Assembly (NCBI RefSeq): GCF_017833415.1
Contig: NZ_JAFICC010000022.1
Location: 1 to 59,196, forward strand
Source: Flavobacterium sp. 1355
Lineage (GTDB): Bacteria > Bacteroidota > Bacteroidia > Flavobacteriales > Flavobacteriaceae
DNA: 59,196 nt
Direction: 5' to 3'
In this document: positions 1-6,613 of the stretch, piece by piece
How the letters are laid out: the number at the start of each line of letters is the position of its first letter
How positions within the stretch are numbered: position 1 is the first letter of the stretch
Notes under the pieces: model-generated
What the model saw: only the letters and a program-made list of their open reading frames with translations
Database searches by the model: none
What the model was told of the DNA's origin: nothing
Made by a program: the position numbers and the translations under genes

Positions 1-142
1 AATTCAGAGGAGTAAGGAATATTGAATTTTTTCTTTTTAGGCTAACTAATATTTATGCTTAAATTTTCAAAATCCACAGGTTTTCGTGTTGATCCATTTT
101 AATCCGTCATTCGCAATTAAAATCAAAAATGCAATAAAAACA

Positions 143-172
143 AAAAAGCTTCTGATTTCTCAGAAGCTTTTT
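143..172 (-). terminator. Terminator of tRNA-Leu
   Basis: An inverted repeat of 13 bp (arms 143-155 and 160-172, loop 156-159) lies immediately 3' of the minus-strand tRNA. Because the outer bases are A on the left and T on the right, it ends in a U-tract on either strand and could act bidirectionally. Confidence 0.85.
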
Positions 173-175
173 CAG

Positions 176-257
176 TGCGGATAATAGGACTCGAACCTAC
201 ACGCCTTGCGGCACCAGATCCTAAGTCTGGCATGTCTACCAATTTCACCATATCCGC
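176..257 (-). tRNA. tRNA-Leu (anticodon UAG)
   Basis: Read on the minus strand, the 7-bp acceptor stem GCGGATA/TATCCGC closes the molecule, with A as discriminator base at 176. The anticodon stem CCAGA/TCTGG encloses the loop CTTAGGA, giving anticodon TAG, which reads CUA leucine codons. A long variable arm (GGTGCCGCAAGGCG region) and a T-loop TTCGAGT fit a class II leucine tRNA. CCA is not encoded. The gene has its own promoter and terminator. Confidence 0.95.
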
Positions 258-270
258 TCAATTGTGGGTG

Positions 271-300
271 CAAAGATAATCATAACTTCGAATATTCAAA
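271..300 (-). promoter_or_regulatory. Promoter of tRNA-Leu
   Basis: On the minus strand TTTG (297-300) is followed after 18 bases by TATCTTTG (271-278). This matches the Bacteroidota pattern TTTG...TAnnTTTG, and places the transcription start a few bases before the tRNA 5' end at 257. Confidence 0.7.
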
Positions 301-336
301 GAATTTTTTCAAAAAAATTATTAATTCTCTTTTTTG

Positions 337-344
337 TATATTTG
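337..344 (+). promoter_or_regulatory. Candidate -7 element of the dipeptidase gene
   Basis: TATATTTG matches TAnnTTTG and lies 22 bases before the ATG at 367. No clear TTG is seen at the expected upstream distance, so this rests on the -7 box alone. Confidence 0.4.
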
Positions 345-366
345 GTTTTCTATAAAAATAATTTAA

Positions 367-1755
367 ATGGAAAATATTAAGTCTTACGTTCAACAACATA
401 AAGATCGGTTTATCAATGAATTGATCGAATTATTAAAGATTCCGTCGGTAAGTGCCGACACTGCATACTCACAAGATGTTATTGATACAGCAGAGGCTGT
501 TAAAGAAAGTTTATCAAAAGCAGGCTGCGATTTAGTCGAAGTTTGCGATACTCCGGGTTACCCAATTATCTACGGAGAAAAAATAATCGACCCCAATCTT
601 CCAACGGTTTTAGTTTACGGACACTATGATGTTCAACCGCCGGATCCATTAGAATTATGGACTTCGCCACCATTCGAGCCCGTTATCAAAAATACAGATA
701 TTCACCCCGAGGGTGCCATTTTTGCCCGCGGTGCCTGCGATGACAAAGGACAGATGTACATGCACGTAAAGGCGCTTGAATATATGGTGCAAACAAACAA
801 TTTGCCTTGCAACGTAAAATTCATGATCGAAGGAGAAGAAGAAGTAGGTTCGGCAAGTTTGGCGTGGTTTGTAGAACGCAACCAGGAAAAACTAAAAAAC
901 GACGTAATCCTTATCTCAGATACCGGAATGATTTCGAACCAGCAGCCGTCTATTACGACAGGTTTAAGAGGATTGAGTTATGTTGAGGTAGAAGTGACGG
1001 GCCCAAACCGTGATTTGCATTCAGGATTATACGGCGGGGCAGTAGCAAACCCAATTAATATTTTGGCAAAAATGATTGCTTCACTTCACGACGAAGACAA
1101 TCATATTACGATTCCGGGATTCTATGACAAAGTTCAGGAATTATCTGCAGAAGAAAGAGCTGAAATGGCTAAAGCGCCTTTTAGCTTAGAAAAATATAAA
1201 AAAGCCTTAAACTTAAATGATGTTTACGGCGAAAAAGGATATGTAACCAACGAACGCAACTCGATTCGTCCGACTTTAGACGTAAACGGAATCTGGGGTG
1301 GTTATCAGGGTGAAGGCGCAAAAACCGTTATTGCGAGCAAAGCTTTTGCTAAAATCTCAATGCGTTTGGTTCCAAATCAGGATTGGGAAGAGATTACAGC
1401 ACTTTTTACCAAGCATTTTACCAATATTGCACCAGCGGGAGTTACTGTAAAGGTAACGCCTCATCACGGTGGTCAGGGGTATGTTACACCGATTGACAGC
1501 ATAGGATATCAGGCAGCCAATAAAGCCTATACAGAAACTTTTGGAGTTCCCGCAATTCCGGTTCGTTCCGGAGGAAGTATTCCTATTGTAGCTTTATTTG
1601 AGAAAGAATTAAAAAGCAAAACTATCCTTATGGGATTCGGTTTAGACAGCGATGCAATTCACTCACCAAACGAACATTTCGGAATTTTTAATTACTTGAA
1701 AGGGATTGAAACTATTCCGTTGTTTTACAAGTATTTTGTGGAATTAAGTAAGTAA
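367..1755 (+). CDS. M20 family dipeptidase (CNDP-like)
   Basis: Zinc-dependent metallopeptidase that probably removes residues from small peptides in the cytoplasm; no signal peptide is visible. Metal-site motifs of family M20 are present in order: GHYDVQ with His86 and Asp88, GACDDKG with bridging Asp125, the catalytic/metal glutamate pair near 158-159 in EGEEEVGS, and His431 in DAIHSPNE. The dimerisation insert lies roughly at residues 200-370. The 462-residue length is normal for CNDP/DapE-like dipeptidases. It stands alone, with a terminator at 1873-1901. The family call is firm; the exact peptide substrate cannot be told. Confidence 0.9.
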   Translation: MENIKSYVQQHKDRFINELIELLKIPSVSADTAYSQDVIDTAEAVKESLSKAGCDLVEVCDTPGYPIIYGEKIIDPNLPTVLVYGHYDVQPPDPLELWTSPPFEPVIKNTDIHPEGAIFARGACDDKGQMYMHVKALEYMVQTNNLPCNVKFMIEGEEEVGSASLAWFVERNQEKLKNDVILISDTGMISNQQPSITTGLRGLSYVEVEVTGPNRDLHSGLYGGAVANPINILAKMIASLHDEDNHITIPGFYDKVQELSAEERAEMAKAPFSLEKYKKALNLNDVYGEKGYVTNERNSIRPTLDVNGIWGGYQGEGAKTVIASKAFAKISMRLVPNQDWEEITALFTKHFTNIAPAGVTVKVTPHHGGQGYVTPIDSIGYQAANKAYTETFGVPAIPVRSGGSIPIVALFEKELKSKTILMGFGLDSDAIHSPNEHFGIFNYLKGIETIPLFYKYFVELSK

Positions 1756-1801
1756 GGCCACAAAGGCGCGAAGGCGCAAAGTTTTTAAGTTTACAAGCTT
1801 T

Positions 1802-1828
1802 CCTAACAGGTTTTTAAAACCTATTAGG
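1802..1828. repeat. Dispersed palindrome, CCTAACAGG family
   Basis: CCTAACAGG and CCTATTAGG arms face each other around an A/T centre, giving an almost perfect hairpin. The same palindrome, in perfect form, occurs at 37772-37804, and a relative with CTGCAAGG arms occurs twice at 39753-39825. Confidence 0.75.
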
Positions 1829-1872
1829 TATAAAAATACATTAATCTTTGTCAAAGATTATTTCAAATATCC

Positions 1873-1901
1873 AATCCGTTCAGAAATGAGCGGATTTTTT
1901 T
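1873..1901 (+). terminator. Terminator of the dipeptidase gene
   Basis: AATCCG and CGGATT arms, extended by TCA/TGA around a GAAA loop, are followed by seven T, about 120 bases after the stop codon. Confidence 0.75.
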
Positions 1902-1910
1902 ATGGGCGTT

Positions 1911-1988
1911 TCGCCGCGGCGACCGGGCTTTCGGCTATATCTTTTATTCCGTTCCACTTCATAAAAGGATACCGCCTCAATCCCTAAC
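1911..1988. repeat. Dispersed element, CGGGCT...ATCTTTTAT/ATAAAAGGAT type
   Basis: The segment is noticeably richer in G+C than its surroundings. It contains CGGGCT, then CTTTTAT (1941-1947) facing ATAAAAG (1961-1967), then CCGC and a TCAATCCC stretch. The same ordered blocks occur at 26178-26305, so it is a repeated intergenic unit with a conserved stem. Confidence 0.55.
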
Positions 1989-2002
1989 GCTTTTGGGAGT
2001 CG

Positions 2003-2145
2003 CTAAGGTTCTGAGGTGCTAAGATTCTAAGGTTTTAGCATCGAAAATGAATGATTTCCAGCTAAAACTTGGAGCCTATTCAAAAAAAATATCGTCTTTA
2101 CAGCTAATAAGATCTAGTCCCTTAGTAACTTAGAATCTCAAAAAC
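2003..2145. repeat. CTAAG-rich repeat arms
   Basis: The left arm (about 2003-2040) has repeated GCTAAG/TCTAAGG words, and the right arm (about 2118-2145) carries related words in inverted orientation (AACTTAGAATCTC). Related words recur at 2660-2690 between genes and at 14601-14638. No coding capacity. Confidence 0.5.
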
Positions 2146-2155
2146 TAAAATTTTC

Positions 2156-2208
2156 TTGCATATTAAAAATTTATTTCTACATTTGTAGAGCAACATCTAT
2201 ATTTGTAG
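2156..2208 (+). promoter_or_regulatory. Promoter with two BlaI-type operators
   Basis: TTG (2156-2158), 19 bases, then TACATTTG (2178-2185) fits the Bacteroidota promoter. Two 12-bp palindromes, CTACATTTGTAG (2177-2188) and CTATATTTGTAG (2197-2208), sit exactly 20 bases apart, on the same face of the helix. Their TACA/TGTA half-sites match the known BlaI/MecI operator core. The first covers the -7 box and the second covers the likely transcription start, so binding by the BlaI protein encoded two genes downstream should silence the operon. Confidence 0.75.
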
Positions 2209-2223
2209 AGTAAAAATATATAA

Positions 2224-2661
2224 ATGAGACAATTTCTAATCCTACTATTTTTTGCAATGATGCTTTCAAATTGTAAAAGCAAGCCAATCAATCAAAAGAT
2301 CGACAAGAAAAAAGAAGGCGTTTGGATTGATACTTACGAGCAAGATAATACGGTCTATAAATCATTTGAATATTACAAAAAAGACCAGCCTGTAAAAAAA
2401 TGGAAATCGTATATCAACGGAAAAATTTATAAAACCGAAAAATACAAAAATGGAATTTGCACTGTAAAGTATTATTTTGAAAATGGAAAAGTACAATCAA
2501 AAGGCAAAACAAAATTAGAAACTAATGCTGTAGAAACGCACTGGTTTTATTTTGGAGAATGGAAATTCTATTCGGATAAAGGAAAATTAACCGAAATTAA
2601 AAATTACAATAATGGCAAATTGATTTCGGAAAAGAAAATAGCTGATAACAAAAAAACTTAG
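2224..2661 (+). CDS. Lipoprotein with MORN/YwqK-like repeats
   Basis: A small exported lipoprotein of unknown function. A hydrophobic leader ends in the lipobox LSNC, with Cys17 as the acylation site. The rest consists of repeated short strands of the form YENGK...G, seen at FENGKVQSKG, YSDKGKLTEI and YNNGKLISEK, which resemble MORN-type or YwqK-like repeats. It is the first gene behind the BlaI-type operators and is followed after 36 bases by the blaI-like gene, so it is probably part of that regulon. A role in envelope stress sensing is only a guess from context. Confidence 0.7.
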   Translation: MRQFLILLFFAMMLSNCKSKPINQKIDKKKEGVWIDTYEQDNTVYKSFEYYKKDQPVKKWKSYINGKIYKTEKYKNGICTVKYYFENGKVQSKGKTKLETNAVETHWFYFGEWKFYSDKGKLTEIKNYNNGKLISEKKIADNKKT

Positions 2662-2697
2662 CAACTCAGTATCTCATAATCTTAGAACCTTAAAAAA

Positions 2698-3069
2698 ATG
2701 CAACTATCAAACTCAGAAGAACAATTAATGGAACATCTTTGGAAGCTTGAAAAAGCTTTTATGAAAGATCTGCTCGATGCATATCCTGAACCAAAACCGG
2801 CAACAACAACAGTTGCAACGCTTTTGAAACGAATGATCGATAAGAAATTTGTGGCTTATAATGAATTCGGAAATTCACGGGAATATTATCCGTTAGTTAA
2901 AAAAACAGCTTATTTCTCCAAGCATGTAAACGGATTAATTAGCAATTTCTTTAATAATTCGGCTTCGCAATTTGCTTCGTTTTTTACCACCGAAACAAAT
3001 TTATCTGCCTCAGAATTAGAAGATCTTAAAAAAATAATCGATTCAGAAATTCAAAAAAAGAAAAAATGA
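2698..3069 (+). CDS. BlaI/MecI/CopY family repressor
   Basis: A DNA-binding winged-helix repressor of 123 residues, the usual size for BlaI. The N-terminal 70 residues carry the helix-turn-helix with TTTVATLLKRMIDKKFV, followed by a C-terminal helical dimerisation part with the region where the partner protease normally cuts. Its stop overlaps the start of the BlaR1-like gene (ATGA), the classical arrangement of this sensor-repressor pair. It should bind the TACA/TGTA palindromes at 2177-2208 and so regulate its own operon. No beta-lactamase gene is in the window, so the signal need not be an antibiotic. Confidence 0.92.
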   Translation: MQLSNSEEQLMEHLWKLEKAFMKDLLDAYPEPKPATTTVATLLKRMIDKKFVAYNEFGNSREYYPLVKKTAYFSKHVNGLISNFFNNSASQFASFFTTETNLSASELEDLKKIIDSEIQKKKK

Positions 3070-4292
3070 TAAACTACCTTTTAAAATCAGGAATGTTGCT
3101 TTTGGTTTTTTATGCAGTGTATAAATTATGGCTTGAAAACGAAAAAATGTTTCGTTTTAATCGCGCTTATTTGCTGTTGAGTTTGGTTTTTAGCTTTGTG
3201 ATTCCTTTGCAATTAATTTCTGTTAAACCTTTATTAGGTAATGCATTAAGTGTAATTCAACTAGACGGAATTGTAATTAGAACGAGTAATGCTGCTTTGG
3301 CCAAAGATAATTCCGGACAAATTATAACTTCTGTTTTAAGTATAATTTATCTAGTTGTAGGATTGTTACTAATGGTTCGTTTCGTTATGAATCTGTATTC
3401 ATTTTATAAAAAAACTAAAAATAATGGCAGACAATTTTTGAATGATACAAATGTAGTTTTAATAGAAGAACCTGTATTACCGCATTCATTTTGGAAATTT
3501 GTTTTTATAAATAAGGAAGAACTGGAAACTGGTAAAATTCCATTAGAATTAATAGCCCATGAGAGGGCACATTTGCAGCAAAAACACACTTTGGATATTC
3601 TTTTTATAGAGGTTTTGCAAATTGTCTTTTGGTTTAATCCGCTTATTATTTTATTCAAAAAATCAATAAAATTAAATCACGAATTTTTGGCCGATGAATC
3701 TGTAAACAAACAATTTGAGTCTGTAACCGAATATCAAAAGCTGTTATTGAATTTTGCTTCTCATAAAAATACTGTTTCGCTTGCCAGTAATCTTAATTAT
3801 TTAATAACCAAAAAACGCCTTATTATGATGACTAAAAAAGAATCCCGATTCAAAATGATGTTTAAAGTATTGATTGTTAGTCTTGTTTGTGTATTGTCTT
3901 TGTTTGTTTTTAGTGCAGAAACTAACGCTCAAAAGGTAAAGGATAAATCAGATTATGACAAAACGATATCGAAATGTATAGATAAATCGATTGAAAAACA
4001 ACCTGAATACCCGGGAGGGATTGACGAATTTTATAAGCTTATCGGCATGAATTTTAAAATACCTGCAGAAGCTTCAAAGCAGAAATTAGAAGGTAAAGCC
4101 ATAATTGAATTTATGGTAGAAAAAGATGGAAGTTTATCTGAATTTAAAATCGTAAAAGATTTGGGTTACGGTATAGGAAATGAGGCTATTCGTGCGATAA
4201 AACTTTCTCCTAAATGGATTCCGGGGTCTATCGATGGAAAGCCAGCTCGTGTTTTGTACACTATGCCTATAACAATTCAAACAGAGAAATAG
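3066..4292 (+). CDS. BlaR1-like M56 membrane peptidase fused to TonB C-terminal domain
   Basis: An inner-membrane metalloprotease sensor. Transmembrane segments lie near residues 5-20, 35-52 and 86-112 with another at 265-283. The zinc motif HERAH is at 165-169 and the third ligand lies in HEFLAD at 205-210, as in family M56. After the last membrane segment, residues about 310-408 form a periplasmic TonB C-terminal-type domain (YPGG...KIP...GKAIIEFMVEKDG), in place of the penicillin-binding sensor domain of staphylococcal BlaR1. Such fusions are common in Bacteroidota. It presumably cleaves the BlaI-like repressor when an unknown envelope signal is received. Confidence 0.9.
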   Translation: MINYLLKSGMLLLVFYAVYKLWLENEKMFRFNRAYLLLSLVFSFVIPLQLISVKPLLGNALSVIQLDGIVIRTSNAALAKDNSGQIITSVLSIIYLVVGLLLMVRFVMNLYSFYKKTKNNGRQFLNDTNVVLIEEPVLPHSFWKFVFINKEELETGKIPLELIAHERAHLQQKHTLDILFIEVLQIVFWFNPLIILFKKSIKLNHEFLADESVNKQFESVTEYQKLLLNFASHKNTVSLASNLNYLITKKRLIMMTKKESRFKMMFKVLIVSLVCVLSLFVFSAETNAQKVKDKSDYDKTISKCIDKSIEKQPEYPGGIDEFYKLIGMNFKIPAEASKQKLEGKAIIEFMVEKDGSLSEFKIVKDLGYGIGNEAIRAIKLSPKWIPGSIDGKPARVLYTMPITIQTEK

Positions 4293-4301
4293 GTTTTTAG
4301 G

Positions 4302-4384
4302 AAGGCACAAAAGTTCAAAGAAGCAAAGTTTCAAGATATTCATTAAACCTTTGAACCTTTGCTTCTTTGAACCTTTGTGCCTTT
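4302..4384. repeat. Long inverted repeat, AAGGCACAAA family
   Basis: Arms 4302-4328 and 4357-4384 are reverse complements over about 27 bases with one mismatch, leaving a 28-base loop. The words (GTTCAAAG, AAGCAAAG) are typical of intergenic repeats in this chromosome. It lies just after the BlaR1-like gene and could also help end its transcript. Confidence 0.8.
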
Positions 4385-4396
4385 AACAAAAAAAAA

Positions 4397-4422
4397 ATCC
4401 GCTTCCAGACATAGAAGCGGAT
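4397..4422. terminator. Bidirectional terminator between convergent genes
   Basis: ATCCGCTTC (4397-4405) and GAAGCGGAT (4414-4422) form a 9-bp stem with A-tracts on the left and A/T on the right. It sits between the BlaR1-like gene and the convergent saccharopine dehydrogenase gene and has a clear U-tract for the minus-strand transcript. Confidence 0.7.
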
Positions 4423-4467
4423 CAATTAAAAACTAAAAAAAATTCTCAAAAAAAAACTAAGCCATCA

Positions 4468-5832
4468 CTAAAATAGATCAGGATTATATCCAAAATAAGG
4501 CATGGTTTGCTCATTAAAAACAACACCATACTCCTCTAATTCTTTTAAAATTGGCAAATAAACTTCCTTAGTTATCGGAAGCTGAACCCCCGGGGTTGTG
4601 ATTTTTCCGTTTAAGATTAACAATGTTGCCATTGCAACAGGTAATCCAACGGTTTTTGCCATTGCTGTATAAGTTTGGTCGTCGCCAATGCAAACCATTT
4701 TTGAATCAATTTGCTTTTTCTCCCCATCCAATTCATAACCGAATTTGTGGTACATTACAATCATATCCTTGTCTTCTGGCTCTAAACTCCAGCTGTCAGA
4801 AAGTATTTTTTCTAAAATTTGTGCCGGTGTGGCATTTGGCAGATTCACTTTTTTGTCGGGATTAAATAAATCCAGCTCCAAAAGCTTGTCCCACATAATA
4901 TCGTCCTGGTCAATTTTTAAAATAAGACGTGTTTTGATTTCTACAGAATCGGTTGGATGATAAGGCAGAAACGAATTTACAAACTGGCGATAACTCATGT
5001 TTTCAGAATCTTCCATAATATAACTGTCGTCTGTCATTCCGAGCTGCACAAACATATTCCATGCTTTAGAAAAACCAACTCTGCGAATTGTTCCCCGGTA
5101 TAAAGTCAGAATATCATCCAGACCATAAATAGAACGGTATTTTAAGGAATCACGGTTTGAATAGGCCTCAAACTTTCCGTAGCCTTCGACTTCGAGAAAT
5201 TCAGTTCTTCTAAACAAATTGCAATACGGAATATATTTATAAGTCCCTTCCTGAACAAACTTTGCTGCGCCGCCTTGTCCTGCCAGAACCACATTTCTTG
5301 GCGCCCATGTAAATTTATAGTTCCAAAGATTATTGTCTGATTCCGGAGCCACCAAACCGCCGCAAAAAGACTCAAAAAGAAGCATTTTACCACCTTTTTC
5401 CCTAATTTCGTCGATTACTTTCATGGCACTCATATGGTCAATCCCGGGGTCAAGACCAATCTCGTTCATAAAAATAAGATTGTTTGCCCTCGCTTCAAGA
5501 TTTAATTCCTGCATAGCGTCACTTATATAAGACGCAGTAATAAGATGTTTTTTGAACTGAAGACAATCTTTTGCAATTTCGATATGTAAATGTGCCGGAA
5601 GCATCGAAATTACAATTGATGCATTTTCTATTGCTGCCTTTCTTTCTTCGGTATTAAATATATCTAAAGCTATCGCAGTAGCATTGGGGTTTTGCTGTGT
5701 TTTTTTTTCGGCCAAAGCCAAAGATAAATCAGCTACGATAAGATGAAGGTTTTCGCTTTCAGATTTAGATAATAAATATCGTATTAGTGAAGAAGCTGAT
5801 CGGCCTGCACCGATAATTAAAATGCGTCTCAT
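4468..5832 (-). CDS. Saccharopine dehydrogenase family protein
   Basis: A cytoplasmic NAD(P)-dependent oxidoreductase of 454 residues. The N-terminus has the Rossmann nucleotide-binding motif GAGRSAS (residues 8-14), and the following half matches the saccharopine dehydrogenase C-terminal domain (MNEIGLDPGIDHMSA near 120-135). Family members interconvert saccharopine with lysine or glutamate semialdehyde, in lysine metabolism; some bacterial homologues act on other amino acids, so the substrate is not certain. It is transcribed alone, from a promoter that overlaps a perfect 20-bp palindrome (5862-5881), which suggests control by a dimeric regulator such as an Lrp-type protein. Confidence 0.85.
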   Translation of the reverse strand: MRRILIIGAGRSASSLIRYLLSKSESENLHLIVADLSLALAEKKTQQNPNATAIALDIFNTEERKAAIENASIVISMLPAHLHIEIAKDCLQFKKHLITASYISDAMQELNLEARANNLIFMNEIGLDPGIDHMSAMKVIDEIREKGGKMLLFESFCGGLVAPESDNNLWNYKFTWAPRNVVLAGQGGAAKFVQEGTYKYIPYCNLFRRTEFLEVEGYGKFEAYSNRDSLKYRSIYGLDDILTLYRGTIRRVGFSKAWNMFVQLGMTDDSYIMEDSENMSYRQFVNSFLPYHPTDSVEIKTRLILKIDQDDIMWDKLLELDLFNPDKKVNLPNATPAQILEKILSDSWSLEPEDKDMIVMYHKFGYELDGEKKQIDSKMVCIGDDQTYTAMAKTVGLPVAMATLLILNGKITTPGVQLPITKEVYLPILKELEEYGVVFNEQTMPYFGYNPDLF

Positions 5833-5849
5833 ATTTTAAATATATAACA

Positions 5850-5881
5850 CAAATATATTAAATTGTTATAAATATAACAAT
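5850..5881 (-). promoter_or_regulatory. Promoter and palindromic operator of the saccharopine dehydrogenase gene
   Basis: On the minus strand TTG (5880-5878), 20 bases, TATATTTG (5857-5850) is a textbook Bacteroidota promoter, with the ATG at 5832. A perfect 9-bp inverted repeat, ATTGTTATAAATATAACAAT (5862-5881), fills the spacer and covers the -33 element, the place expected of a repressor site. Confidence 0.7.
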
Positions 5882-5990
5882 ATTGTTTGTCGAAAAAAAT
5901 CATTTATTTTTAAATTTAAGAATAACGCCAATAAATTCCTTTAACTGAAAAAGATTTTTAAAAGTAAAATGCTTTTTCAATTCTTTGAAG

Positions 5991-5998
5991 TATTTTTG
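5991..5998 (+). promoter_or_regulatory. Candidate -7 element of the DUF423 gene
   Basis: TATTTTTG fits TAnnTTTG and lies 24 bases before the ATG. The upstream partner is only a T-run, so support is modest. Confidence 0.4.
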
Positions 5999-6022
5999 TT
6001 TTATTATTGAAAGATACATAAC

Positions 6023-6409
6023 ATGAAAAGAAAAATTGTTTTAACGGGAGCTTTTATCGGAATGCTAGCTATTATTTTAGGAGCTTTTGGAGCTCACTTG
6101 CTCAAGAAATGGCTGTCTGTTGATCAATTAAATACTTTTGAAGTTGGTGTACGTTATCAAATGTATCATGCCTTATTTTTGTTTTTCCTTTCTACCAGAA
6201 AAGAACTTGCCGAAAAAACCTTAAAAACTATCTATGGTCTGGTTGTGGCAGGGGTTTTACTTTTTAGCGGATCAATCTATTTATTAGTCACTAAAGAGTT
6301 AACAGTTTTTGATTCAAAAATTATCGTATTCGCAACACCTTTGGGCGGATTCTTATTAATTCTTGCTTGGTTAATATTATTTGTTACTATTTTGAGGAGA
6401 AAATCATAA
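6023..6409 (+). CDS. DUF423 family small membrane protein
   Basis: An integral membrane protein of 128 residues with four predicted transmembrane helices (about 7-28, 46-58, 70-90, 100-124). The N-terminal pattern GAFGAHLL and the following RYQMYHAL are the hallmark blocks of DUF423 (YgdD-like) proteins, whose biochemical role is unknown. It has its own promoter-like box and no close operon partner. The family call is firm, the function open. Confidence 0.9.
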   Translation: MKRKIVLTGAFIGMLAIILGAFGAHLLKKWLSVDQLNTFEVGVRYQMYHALFLFFLSTRKELAEKTLKTIYGLVVAGVLLFSGSIYLLVTKELTVFDSKIIVFATPLGGFLLILAWLILFVTILRRKS

Positions 6410-6613
6410 AATCCCGAATAAAAAATTCTATCTAAAAATTAATCTTTAATTTTGTCTCATAAATAACATAAAAGCTTACTTATGTGAATTTTTATTTCTT
6501 TTTGTCACTATTGATAAAAAATATAACAATTCTCTTTTTTTAAATACAACTATTTAAAAATCAAAGTAAATGTGTTATCAAATAAAAATCAAAACATACA
6601 CAACGACAAATTT

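Larger units (their letters stand above)
1756..2223. other. Gene-free stretch made of repeats
   Basis: This 468-base interval holds no credible gene. In order it carries a short repeat of AAGGCGCGAAGGCGCAAAG type (1765-1785), a palindrome at 1802-1828, the dipeptidase terminator (1873-1901), a relatively GC-rich dispersed element (1911-1988), CTAAGATTCTAAGG-type repeat arms (2003-2040 and 2118-2145) and the promoter/operators of the next operon (2156-2208). Confidence 0.7.

Noticed and set aside
6572..6613. GTG start for PEP carboxykinase
   Set aside because: The 14 extra residues are polar and not family-like; the ATG at 6614 gives the usual length.
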